Assembly: GCF_052857255.1 (NCBI RefSeq) | Contig: NC_135497.1 | Span: forward strand, 193,801,632 to 193,865,631 | Direction: 5' to 3' | From: Amblyomma americanum | Taxonomy: Eukaryota > Arthropoda > Arachnida > Ixodida > Ixodidae | Length of the DNA stretch: 64,000 nt | Part shown: in pieces, positions 26,601-38,500 of the stretch | Layout of the letters: every line of letters starts with the position of its first letter | Numbering within the stretch: the first letter of the stretch is position 1 | Position numbers and translations under genes: made by a program | Notes under the pieces: model-generated | What the model saw: the letters and a program-made list of their open reading frames with translations, nothing else | Databases searched by the model: none | Told to the model about the DNA's origin: nothing

Positions 26601-29600
26601 GTTCTTTGTTAGATTTCAAGCTCTTGCGCTTGTTAAAGTTACAAGCAAATATCTGAGCAAACTTGAATGCTGTGGCAGTGGGTTTGCTTCCTTATTAAGG
26701 TTATGCGCGCCTTCTTTTTCATCCTGTTATTTTTTGTTTCTCCTTTTTGTATTTTTTTCTGCTCTTGTTACGTACTACGAACCTTCTCCCTCCACTCTAG
26801 TGAAGGAAGGCATACCCAAGTCCAAGTGGAAATTGTGCACCATGGTTGCATCCTGGCTGGACAGTGTTAATAACACAGAGGGTGAGGACATCTCACATTG
26901 TCCCAGCAGTAACGTTGCCTCAACGTAACCGCCTCGTGCTATTCTGCTGTCCAGCTCCTCCTTGCCTCAGTCTCCTGATCTTATTGTTTGCCCCCTTTAC
27001 CTTTTCTTTTCCCTTCTGCTTTCTGGGTCCTACCTTGCAGCAGCATTCTGGTGGTAGTCTGGAGAAGGGCCCCAGGAGTGGAATTGGCTGTTTGTTATGG
27101 ATGTTGGTTTTTGAACATTCACCTTTGTCGAGAGGAATTCTGCTTACCTGTTTGCTGCTGGATGCCCTCAGGCTGTCTACAGGATCACCTGCCATGCTCC
27201 CTTTCTCCTCTTCCTTGCTTCTGCTCAACCCAAAGGTTCCTTGCATTGTGCTTTTATTTCTTGCTTTTTCTCTCTTTGCTAGTCTAATGTGGTGAGGGTA
27301 CTTTGGCCCAGTGGTGAAGGAGGGCTAAGTATGAGAGCCAACTCCGCCATTGTGGCTGCCCAATCTGCCTGTTGCTGTTAATGTGGCAGGGGTAGCTTGT
27401 GAAACAACTTTCTTTTGTTTGTTATGTACAGATTTTTGCAGCACAGCAGCTTCTTTGGGTTGTGTATGTATAACCCAAAGGAAGAAACCAGTGTACCTTC
27501 TTTTCTTTGTGGAATTGAACGAATGCTGTTCGTAATGCAAAAGGCTATGTGCTCTGCTTTGTCGACTGTCATTGTTGATGCAGTGTCCTGTGCCTGTGTG
27601 GCATCCTAAGTGTTTGTTACATCAGCGTTGGAAAGGTGATGAAAAGAGTGGAAAAGTGATGAGACGGCTGTTACTATCTCTGGCAGAACCCCCACAGCGA
27701 CCCCCTGACTTTGAACGCGGCTCAGAGTCTTCCATCCCATTGGTGCCACTGGAGTGGTCAGCGCCAGGACCAGCTGCAACAGCATCTGGCCTCTCTTCAG
27801 ATCACCCTGAGGGAGGGCGGCACGCAATTCCCTACGGCGATCCTCGGGCGCCTGGTTATGGGAGCAAGTCTTGGGCAGCTCAGAATTCACAGGTACACTG
27901 CTGTGGACATGGTTAATTTTGAACTGTGCTTTACGCGGGTTAAGTAGAAATAAGCAGAGGATTCATCGCTGCCGCTAATGCTGGTTTGTGGGGTTACTGA
28001 TCAATGCTTGGCCACCACTGGTATGTGGAAAGACACTCTGCACTGCTTATTACCCTCTCTTAACAGCAGTTGCCATGTCTAGGAGTCAATGACTTCGGTA
28101 GGCTGGAGCATCTAGGGATGGCTTCTGCATATGCAGCAAGGACAGCTTCCAGTCCAACCTCCCTTGAAAGCATGCTCTGCTTCAACATTGCATTATTGGT
28201 AGTTCACTGTCTTTTGAAAGAAATGATGGAATGCACTACTGTGTCAGCATGGTGCTTCAGTGCTCATCTAATCACCATGGCAGTTGTACAGTCGAGCCCG
28301 CTTATAACGAACATGAGCGTCACCTGGCGTCCGTTCGTTATATCTCGAAGTTCGTAGTAAGTGGACCACAGCTTTATAGGCAGTTGCTTGTCAAAACAAA
28401 ATTCTTTCTTTGCGAAAAAGGTGAAAGTCCGTGATGGAGGTCTGTTTCTGCAGCGCAGATCTGATGAGGGAGGTTTCCAGTTTATTTAAAGCAGAAGCGT
28501 GCTATCGTCGAGGCCCTTGGCATAGACAAGTTGTCTGAGCCTCTCTATGTAGCTCATTGCTACAGGCACGCGTATGGGTGCTGGCTCCGAAGTTTCATCC
28601 TCATCCGATTCCTCCGCGTTACTCTCGTCCCGCACTTCAGAAACGATGCCCTCGTCCGTGCGCGGTTCCGCGGGGTCGGCGTCGTCATCGACAGAAATAT
28701 AATCATTCATTCCAACCAGTGTCATGACCCCCATGTCGGAGTCGACGACGCGCTGCCACAAATTGCCGCTGGGCTGGTACAGATGCACAGCGCCAGCGGA
28801 GAGGCCAATAAGGGGCGTCCGTGAGCGTCAGTGCAGCCACCTCTTGTCTCCCACGGAAGGCCTGCTTCACGGAGCGTGGCCTTGGATCGGCACCGGCGCC
28901 GCCGCGGTTCATCACGGAGGCCACGCGTGGATTTGCAAGAAAGCGAGGGGAGAGGAGTTGCGAGGAGAGGCGGGAGGGCAATGTTGGAAGCACGGTGTAA
29001 GAATAACGTTGGAAGGCGCGTCGGCGGGGAAGGGTAGCTCGCTCGAGAGTGGCGCGAAACGGGGTGGGCAGTTGGCCTGAGATGAGTCTCGGGAAAACAC
29101 ACAGCGTGCCGGCCGTACAAAAGGGGTCGGAGGCAGGTTATCTCGCATAGCGGTGCCGGGTTTACGCCGTCCGTTCGCTGTAACTGATCAGCAGGGCTTA
29201 ATGACTCAGCAGCAGGGCTTATATGTGTGATTTTGTGCCATTGAAACAATGTATATTTTGACGGTCGCACAGGTCTCGTTCGTTATAAGTGAAAGTTCGT
29301 CTTAAGTGAGGCCGTTATATGTGGGCTCGACTGTAGTTCAGCAGTCTGTAGCATTTCACATGAGAAAACAGTTGTTGCTTTAATTCACATCATGCAATAA
29401 CGGTGATGGTGTAGTTTCTTCTTGACTGCACAGTTTTTATGCTTGATGTGACAAATGACATTTACAAAATGGGAATTGCTACTGCAAATAGTTTGGGTGG
29501 AATTAGTCTCTTAACGTGGCTATAAAGTGCATTTTCTTAATGCTGGCACTTCCTTGTCTTTGGAGCACGTCTAGCATGTTGGAAAGTACAGTGCCAGCAT

Positions 29601-32600
29601 GTCCCCAGGCCAGAGCATATGCTTGCGCACTTCTCAGTGCTGCATGTGTAGTGCTCATGGTGCTTTAACCAGTTGTCTGGGTACATTTTTTTTTTTTACA
29701 AATTTTTCTTGGTGGTGTACTCATGAACGAACAAGTTCTTCTCTCCTGTTTAGCCAATGGAGACTTTCTTTATGCTTTGATGGACTACAGTTGAATCTGA
29801 TAGGACAATGGACTACAGTTGAATCTGATAGGACAGATGAGGAAGTGGGAGATTGGAAGAAGGCACGAAAGAACAGAGAGAAAAGTTTTAGGTCCTTTTT
29901 AATGGTGAACATAGCGAGCTACTTTTATCACTGTATATAGTCTACTCATTTAGCGACTTGGATGCAAGGAAGGGTCATAATGCATGACACTGGCTGCACT
30001 ACCAGCATATTTTCTGCTTTGTTTTATTAGTGAAAACCATTGTAAAAGCTGCCAGAGTCGAAATTGTTTATTTAAAGTCTGTGCATTTCATTGCAGTGCA
30101 TAAGAGAAACATTTTTTTTGTTTGAAGGTTCACCGTTCACTCATGTGTAGCATAATTATTTATTCAGTTTTTTTTTGCAAAAACTGCGTATAAATGCATA
30201 TAAGGGCCGCAGTTTTTTTTCCAGATTCAAGCGCCAATTTTCAGTGCGGCCGGTGTATGCGATGTGTGAAAAAAACTTGTTCTTTCAAGTAAAAACAACA
30301 CACCAATCAGGCAATGAGTGGTATATATTTTTTATTTCTTTATTTTTCTATGCTTAATCGTCGTCACTCTTAGAGTCTTCCGACTTCGAGCTGGTGCTGT
30401 GCTCCGGTGCATGCGCATCCTGCAAGAAGTCTTCTTCAGTGCTATCCAAGCTATCAGATATCTTGATCACTTTGAAACTGCGGGATACTATGTTCGTAGA
30501 GACGGAGTTCCATCATGTAGACAAGAATTCAGCCAAGCACAATCCCTAGCGATGCCCTCTTACGTGGCTTACCTTGGAAGGCGTGCTTTTTGCAGTTTGT
30601 GTTCCTCAGTGCATCTTTTTAGTTGAATCATCGTCGAGCGCACCTCTTGTCCATGTTAAATTTTCTGCCTGCCGCATGCTTGCTGTGTCCAAGAGCAAAC
30701 TCTACGACTTTCAATTTAACGTCAGCCGTGCAGCTATTAAGGTGCTTATCCATCATGCTAAAATTTCAACACTTGGCTGCAGTTCGAGAAAAAAAGAACA
30801 GCACATGAAAGCCACAATGTGTGTGCGGTTGACAGCCACAAAATGCTGGAGAGAGTGATACTGACCTGGCTGTGAAAGCTCCTGTACCTCCCTTTGGCCA
30901 CATATAACTGAAGTTAGCGCCAATTCTGCCTTCAGTTACATTCATAGCGGGCGGGTGGGGGGCAATAACGGTGTGTTATCCTCCATGACAATGGACGGCT
31001 GAAAACATGCGGCTGCAGGGGTGTGTTCGCATGGCATGCGCTTCACGTGCAAACTGACCCTAAGTTGGGCCTGCTAGCGGAGGTGGGCGGATGTATCGTT
31101 GCCCGCCTCCTGTGTGCGTGGCCGTGTGCTGCTTTTATGTTGTGTTTTTGTACACTCTTTCTTTGCTGTTTTGGCATGTTAAAATCAAAATTGGTCGCGC
31201 TGCTGCCCAACAATGGTAACTGCAAGGTAGGGCCAATGTAGAGAGAACAGAACGTGGGTATTTTGCATGATTTTATTTACGCATCCTTCTGTTACTTGCA
31301 GTCAAAAACAGGGATTACTCCTCAAAATACGATATATGTTCGCTCGCTCGCTCTATTTTTTGAACATGCTTGATTATTCTGACTTTTTCGCGGCACCGCG
31401 ACATGGCCCATAGAGCCAACGTATAAGAGTGCCTGAAATTTTAGACGCATCGTAACTGACTGCTCGAATTTTCGGACCTCGTTCGCACTCGCTGCCAATA
31501 AATACCCAAGCTGCCATATAATGTATGAAGTGGTACCTCAATAATTCAAACTGCAGGAGAGATCGAAAACTTGATCAGAGAAAACGAAGTTCAAGTTTAA
31601 AGGGAGCCTCTTAACTCGCGATGCTGGAATTCTGCAATAGTCGGCACATTGCGCCCCTGTGGTTTTGAATTCGTACTGTTCTTGAATGTCTTCCGGCACA
31701 CGAACTTTAACAGTAGTCAGAGTTCGCGGAACTCATCTGTGCAGAGTCTTTCGTCCCGAATACGGAAAGAGGTAGCAGCAAAGCCCATGGGGGGCGTACG
31801 GCTTCACGGAGACGGCGAGCACGGAAGGAAGTGGTGGTGCTTTTTAAAGCGAAGTCAGCGTACCTGCAGCAAAACGCACGGCAACACTGACTTTTCTATT
31901 GTAAAACCGTAAAATGGCGTTTCGATGACAAGCAAGACGCCTCTCATTATTTGTAAGCCACCGTAGAGTGCATACCACCGGATACGATGCTGATTTTGGC
32001 TCTAGTCGCTAGGCCTAATGATGAAGGCCAATGACGGCAGAGCGCTAGCTTTGGCTGTTTCTCAGTTCTTATTGTTTCGCCATTTTCGCGTTCTCGTTGC
32101 GGGCCCATCGTAGCAGTGCAGTTCCCGCAGCAATGTGTTTATTTTTCCATTTAGACTTTGTATCAACCAGTCCGCTCATCGGTGACATGCCGAGGGCAGC
32201 ACAGCCAGTCTGAGCTCGTGAAAGCGGTCGTCGCCCGTCGTCCGTGCTCATGTCGCGCGGCGAAATTTAGTCATGAGGAGCTTTAGAACGTGTGTAACAC
32301 AACTGACCCCTTCCTCCGCTGTATTGGTAATAAGTCCGTGATTTTTTCGGTGAAATTTGATTTTCCGGATTGCCTGATTTTTCGGTCATTTTCGCGGTCC
32401 TTAGAGAGTCCGAAAAATCAGTCGTCGACTGTATTTACTTCAGGAAGACAAGGTGTGACCCGCACACTGGTGCGGCCTTTGCACATGTTTGTATGGTAGT
32501 AATTTTCTTGACAGCCACGCCTGCTGGGAGCACTGCAGAAAGAGATTAATTGTGAGGAAACATTAAATGAAAGTTTTGTGGCTATTTGATGGTGAAATGT

Positions 32601-33630
32601 GTGTTACACTCCAGCAAATGCCTCCACTGATGTTTTGCTTGTCTGTAGCTTTTGTATTTGTGCGCACGCAAACAGCTGGTTGGCCAGAGTTAGTGTATAT
32701 TTTCTGTAGAGCCTGTTACGCAATCTCTGCATCTGCTTAAGGTTTTTTTGTGGCCCTTTCTACACAGGAAGCTTCTCAGAAATCATGGGAAGGCAGTGGG
32801 AGCAGTCATTCACAGCAAAAAGCAGCCCAGTCTCTGCAGCAGTCAAAGGGCAGCCAGCAAACATCGCGCTTCCTTTCTCCCCCAGACTCGAAGGTAAGAA
32901 AAGGGTGTAACGTTATCATACCATTCATCCACATGCTTATCTGGGCCCGCATTCTGTAATTGCCCACGAAGCGGGCATGTCCAAATGGGCATGGGTTATA
33001 CTGGGCACGTCTTCTTGCTTCAAAGAATGGCCGATGCTGCTGCCACCATCTTTGATTTGTTAGTTGCGTACAAGCCCCTACCGCTTTTTAATCAAGCTTC
33101 CAGTTTCTGTGTTCAGATGCCTTAATATCAAGTACAGTCGTGCCTCGTTAATATGTACACTTTGGTTCCCGAGCAGAAGTGTCCGTAAAGCGAGTCGTCC
33201 ATGATAACAAATCACGAAGAAAAAATATTCTAGAAGAAATGCTTCACGATTACGGACCGCTTCTGTGCATAATGGTGGGCAGTGAAGTGGAAATTGGGCA
33301 ATCTTGGAAGTTCCAGGTGTTTTTTCTGATTGTCATTACCTTTAAAATCATGCAGTGCAGGTTTGAACACTTTAAAGCGCCTAGTGGTACATTGAAGTAT
33401 CTCCTACTACGACTGTTCGCATCCCAAGAACTCTGTACTCTTACGCCTGGCAGCTGCTGCCTGGGGTTTTCAAAATACCGTACAGAGAGAATTTTTTTAG
33501 TCATTCATGCAGTATGGCAAATGGTAAGGGATGTTGATCGGGTACCTTGGCACTGTAATGCGTGGAACCGTGCGTGCGTGCGTGCGCGCGCACAACGCGC
33601 GCACGCACACACAGACGCACACAGACAGGC

Positions 33631-33665
<35 letters not shown>

Positions 33666-35525
33666 GAGAGAGAGACAGAGGCTATTTCTACAGCATTCGT
33701 ACCCTCGCTCTGCCTTTCACTGGTTTTGTGCAGTCAAAATACAAGCGTGGACGATCTGGAAGCTGTGCTCGGGATTTTGTTCTCATCGCTGACTATATAA
33801 ACAGGACAACAATACATGTGTCCCAATGGGCTCCATGCATTTTCACTCTGTCCATTTTCCAGACATCGAGTTACCATATTAATGAGGTGTAAATACATTC
33901 AGAAAGCTTGGTCCCCAGAAAAACTGTCCATAATTCGAATCGTCAATAGTAACGGGGGTCCTATTAACAGGTCACGACTGTATTTATAGCACAAGTTTTT
34001 TGACATATTCTAACCCTTTTATAACAGAAACATGCTGGAGAAGAATTTTCATCTCTTACATGAAAGGTCTCTTGTAAGCAAGGTTTAATTTTCATTACTT
34101 ATCTACCCCTATTTTGATGTTGTCACCCTGTGACAAAGAGTTTCAGGAAGGAATGCTGTAGCCTGTTGCACAAGTTTATTAGGTGTGGAAAGGGGTGTAA
34201 TGGCCCTAAAAGAACCAGGCACTGAACGGTGTTTGTCTGCTCATCGGCGGTTGTTCTATAGCCAGCCAGCAGTGCATGCTCGGCAATAGCACTGCCGCTA
34301 TCACATTTACACATCTTCATCATTGCCGCCGCGGTGGCTCGGTTATGGCGCTCGGCTGCTGACCCGAAAGACGTGGGTTCAATCATGGCTGCGGTGGTCG
34401 AATTTCGATGGAGGTGAAATTCTAGAGGCCCGTGTACTGTGCGATGTCGGTGCACGTTAGAGAACCCCAAGTGGTCGTATTTTCCGGAGCCCTTCACTAC
34501 AGCGTCCCTCATAGCCTGAGTTGCTTTGGGACGTTAAACCCCCATAAACCAAACCAAACCAAACATCTTCGTTACAATTTTCCGCGGGGAGGCAAGGAGC
34601 CATCTTGGCGACTCAATGTGTAGTGTACATCATGGGGTCACGATAACGCTTCAGGTGACTAACATTAACCATTTCACGGCTAAGACGGCAGAGATCATAG
34701 GAGGGTGTCAATGGTTCAGTGATATAGTCCTCACGTTAAGCTTGAGACAAAACACGGTAAGGTCCATGTTATTTGGTGAGGAATTTGCACGACAGGCTAG
34801 GAATGCCAGAAGGAATTCAGAGCCAAACAAGTGAGCGGGTAGGTAGGGTTACATGGGCTTGACCAGAATTTCAGCGCTCTTTCTGTCGATTCTGATCATT
34901 GGATGTGAGAGAACCAGGCGAGCTGGCAGCATTCTTCGGCATACTTGGCAATTTCGGAGACAGGCATTCAGTCTGATGCATCAGGATGGTACGGGAGAAT
35001 TGTGCCAAGCATACTTGTAGGCTCACGTCCGTAAAGAAGAATGAACGCAGAATATCCGGTGGTTGACTGGACAGCAGTATTGTAGGCGTACATGACGAAT
35101 GGAAGTACGAGGTCCCAGTTAGAATGGTCGGGACTGATGTACATGGTAAGCATGTCACCGAGTGTCTGGTTAAACTGTTCGGTGAGCCCGTTGGTCTGAG
35201 GATGGTATGCTGTGCAGTTTCTGTGAACAATGCGGCATTCTTCGAGAGCGTCTGAACAACCTATGATAAAAACATGCGGCTGCGGTCACTCAGAAGCTCA
35301 AAAGGTGCGCTGTGTCGGAGAATGAAAAAAGCCACAGCTCTCGTAATCGCCAGAGAGCCGCCTTTTCGGCATAGCGCATGAGATGGTCAGTGGTGAAGAT
35401 AACCCAGCGGTTACCAGAAGGGAAAGATGGCAAGGTCTCGTAAAAGTCGATGCCTATGCGATCAAAGGGGCGGGCAAGGCAAAGTAATGGCTGCGACGGG
35501 CCAGAAAGGTGCTGCAAGGAAGGAA

Positions 35526-35556
<31 letters not shown>

Positions 35557-38500
35557 CTTGCAACGTCGGCAGTCAAGGCATGAGGGAATGTACATGCGTA
35601 AAGAGCTGAACATTTCACGCCAGTAGTAGCGGCACTGAAGTCGAATGTAGGTTTGCAAAACACCGGCATGGAAAGATGCGCAGACTTCAGCTCATAGATG
35701 GTGAGGAATGACGGGGAGCTTTTCGATCGTCGGGCATGTAATTACGACATTAGAGGAGCCCGTCGTGCAGAGTGAAGTGGCGGGCTTGATGTCGAAACGA
35801 TCGAGAGGCTGCTGCCATATGGCGGCTGGACAGATGGTGCAAGAGGGAAGTAATTCATGTGTTCTTACGCTGTTCCACAATCATGTTTGGTGGGTGCAAT
35901 GAGGACAGCACGGGGTTAATGCTGGAGATGGTTGCAGTGTTGGAAGGNNNNNNNNNNNNNNNNNNNNNNNNNNNNNNNNNNNNNNNNNNNNNNNNNNNNN
36001 NNNNNNNNNNNNNNNNNNNNNNNNNNNNNNNNNNNNNNNNNNNNNNNCATTTTTGTTTTTGCTGAGTCATTCTTAATCTAGGGTCTCCCTCCTCTCCCGT
36101 ACAAGTGGAAAGGGGGACAGTTGGCAGGTGGCAGCTGGAGAGAGGCAAATCCCCCTAAACACCACCTAGCAGGTGGAGTCTTCACACAGATGCCGCGCTG
36201 CCAGACAGTTTTCACCTTCATGTCCCTCCTGATGCTGTCAAATTAAAATGCTAGTGACTCGCATGTCCTGCTTTGACAAAGGATAGAAGCATGCAGATAG
36301 CCAGTGCAGTGACAGTACATGTTTGGCTATAATGCATGCGTGATGATACAGTGCTGCCATCCGTGGCCAACCATGCAGTTGGCGATAATACTCGTCAAAA
36401 CGCAGTGCGACGAAAGTGGTGGCGGCGGGGAAATACGCATCACTGGTGTGACCTGCCAAAAATGTCAGTTTGAAGTACTTGAAAAAAAATGCCAAAGTAA
36501 TCGTCATGCAGTGTTTATGCATAGCTGCACTTCACGGAATTTTAAAGCGAAAGCTTTACTGGCCGCGAACTTGCGATTTCGCCGTGGCGGTGCTCCAAGG
36601 AGGCACATGACGTCACAACGCGCGCCTCACCATGGAGCCGAACCGGTCTGGCAAAGCCGGCAGCGGCTGGCGCACTCGGTGCGAAATAGACATGCTCCAA
36701 GTCTCCGCCAGTATGGTCAGAGTGCGCCGAAGCCATCGAACGTGTCGGCGGTCAAGCGCAGTTGGAGTATAGACCGGTCTCACTTTGGCTGATGTCAGTA
36801 TAAATGCGCCTTAACAGAGCCTGCGCTTGACCGCTAACCAACGTACTCGGTGCAGCATCTATGGGAGCCACCGAAACCCCCCCCCACACACACACTCACT
36901 GAATAATAAAAAAAAAAAAACCTGTCGGAATCGAACCAGGGCCTTTGGCGTTTGAGGCGGAGACGCTACCACTCCGCCACAATAGCTCAAGCTTTAACCA
37001 TGAATAAAGGCGCATCTAGAGGATGCACTCTTCCGATGCAGAAGTCTTCGGGCTTTCGCTAGGTATATCCTGGTCTAACAGGTTAGTGCTGCTACCTCGA
37101 GGCACAGAGTATGCACCCGTGGACACTGAGCATTGGAAGCATTCTTGCTGTTGCACCAGCCTGAATGCCTGTGTATGTGCTGATGGCCTCAGCTTCACAG
37201 GGATTGAGGGCGTCTGGGAGTACACATCAGCCCAGTATTACAGTCTCCGGAATTCTCTTCAGCTGAAAGTAAATCCAAGTGATAGCATTTTTTTTTTATT
37301 GCGACAGTGTATCTGCTTGCATAAATATTTACAAATATATGGGTGCACACTGGATTCTCGTTTCTTGGGCTTCAATGCATGAATTTCATTTGGTTCTTGA
37401 TAAATATGAATTTCAGATGATACAAACATTTGTCATGACCCCATATGAGTCATATTATCAGTATATTTTACTGTACTTGCAGGATAGATACACACCGCCG
37501 CCTATCAAGCGTGAATCAGACCATGCTGCCTCTGCAGAAACTTCTAGCCCTGGCAGAGAGAGCAGTGGCAGTGGTGGAAAGCGTCGGGACAGCACTCATC
37601 AGAAAGAGCACGAGGACCCCAGGTACTAACTTTTTCGGTTCTATTTTCATCTCTGTGTTGTGTAGGCTTGTAGAGAGCATGTTGTATAGTTCTTCTGCTG
37701 TTCATTTTGTGAATGTAAAATCTGGGCATACTGAAAGTACCGTAGTCTCTTTTTGAGATGAACTTGATGAATTTAAAGGACCGATGTGGTGGCCTTGTGG
37801 TTCGAGCATCTACCTAGTATGTGGGAGGTGCTATGTTCAGTCCCCAATGTCGCCGGGTGCCTGTCTATGCAGTGGGTACACGCTTTCCTTTGGCCTGGTG
37901 CTCAGCATGTCTGGGGTGAAATGCTTGGAAAATGGTTCTTTCACCCCACCCTGAGTAGAGTGAAACACCTTGTGCAATGGTACTCTTAGCCAAGCTGCCC
38001 TTGCACCATGGAAATCCATCATCATTATGGACTTGAAGGGAGTGTGAGAATTTGTCTTATCAGAAGTGCCTCAAAAAGGCTATGCAAGTATGCAAGGTGC
38101 GTCCAGATATCTTGTACATGAGAGCAATGGCTAAAATTACTGTGCAGTCGGAATATAATCGCAAAGAGGGCATTTATTGCACAGTGTGTGAAGTGAGCTG
38201 AACAGTGAGGGCATGGAACAAGCTTATGCCACCTCAACTGAAGACAGCGTAGGTCTGGTTTTTATTTCTTAAACTATTTCTTTTTTTTTCTTCTGCAGCG
38301 ACTTCTGCTGGTGTAATTTTTTAGTTTTGCTTTCTCTCTGGCTCCAAGCGCTCTGCAGATGTCCAACTGACTAGTCATGCAGTAAAGGCACTAAAATCGT
38401 ATTTCTTTTCTTAACCCTTTAACCAACAACCCTACCGGAACTGTACACATCATGGAAGATACAGTCAAACCCAATTATAATGAACCCGGGTAGAACGAAT

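Larger units (their letters stand above)
16092..27686 (+). other. vir intron, 11.6 kb, transposon-rich
   Basis: The intron is GT-AG. It contains the fold-back at 17391-17529, a tandem duplication at 18265-18428, the Mutator-like element (about 18550-21305), a SINE tail (21420-21552) and MITEs at 24241-24938, 25084-25834 and 26048-26312. The stretches 16092-17390, 21560-24240 and 26320-27686 have no feature I recognise. The open frame near 26800-26928 was considered as an exon and rejected. Confidence 0.8.
27893..32767 (+). other. vir intron, 4.9 kb
   Basis: The intron is GT-AG. It contains a Tigger-like element (28289-29333), a 28-base tandem duplication (29781-29836), a pogo-like transposase tail (30357-30515) and a Tigger-like right end near 32431. 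The area from 30600 to 32400 is a mixture of mildly GC-rich sequence with no recognisable coding content. Confidence 0.75.
32894..37482 (+). other. vir intron, 4.6 kb, contains assembly gap
   Basis: The intron is GT-AG. It carries a Tigger-like element (33135-33980), a Ruka SINE (34321-34562), a Ty3/gypsy remnant (34600-35945), a 100-N gap (35948-36047) and a MITE with a tRNA-like part (36541-36997). Because of the gap its true length is unknown. Confidence 0.85.

Noticed and set aside
26802..26928. Possible virilizer exon with a TCTAG acceptor and a GAGG|GTGAGG-type donor, encoding VKEGIPKSKWKLCTMVASWL
   Set aside because: It has plausible splice-like borders, but the residues do not fit the disordered linker. 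Exon 5 at 27687 already bridges the phases with better sites.
28722..29270. 182-codon minus-strand open frame
   Set aside because: It lies in GC-rich filler of the Tigger-like element 28289-29333. GC-rich sequence produces long chance frames, and no family pattern is visible.
33179..33892. Longest forward open frame in this part, 237 codons
   Set aside because: It lies wholly within a TA-flanked Tigger-like MITE and runs through the compound microsatellite. It has no domain features.
35859..36148. Open frames running across the N stretch
   Set aside because: The frames consist largely of unknown residues across an assembly gap.
36921..36985. Functional tRNA gene
   Set aside because: A and B boxes are good, but the acceptor stem does not pair, the anticodon stem has a mismatch, and the context is a MITE-like repeat.
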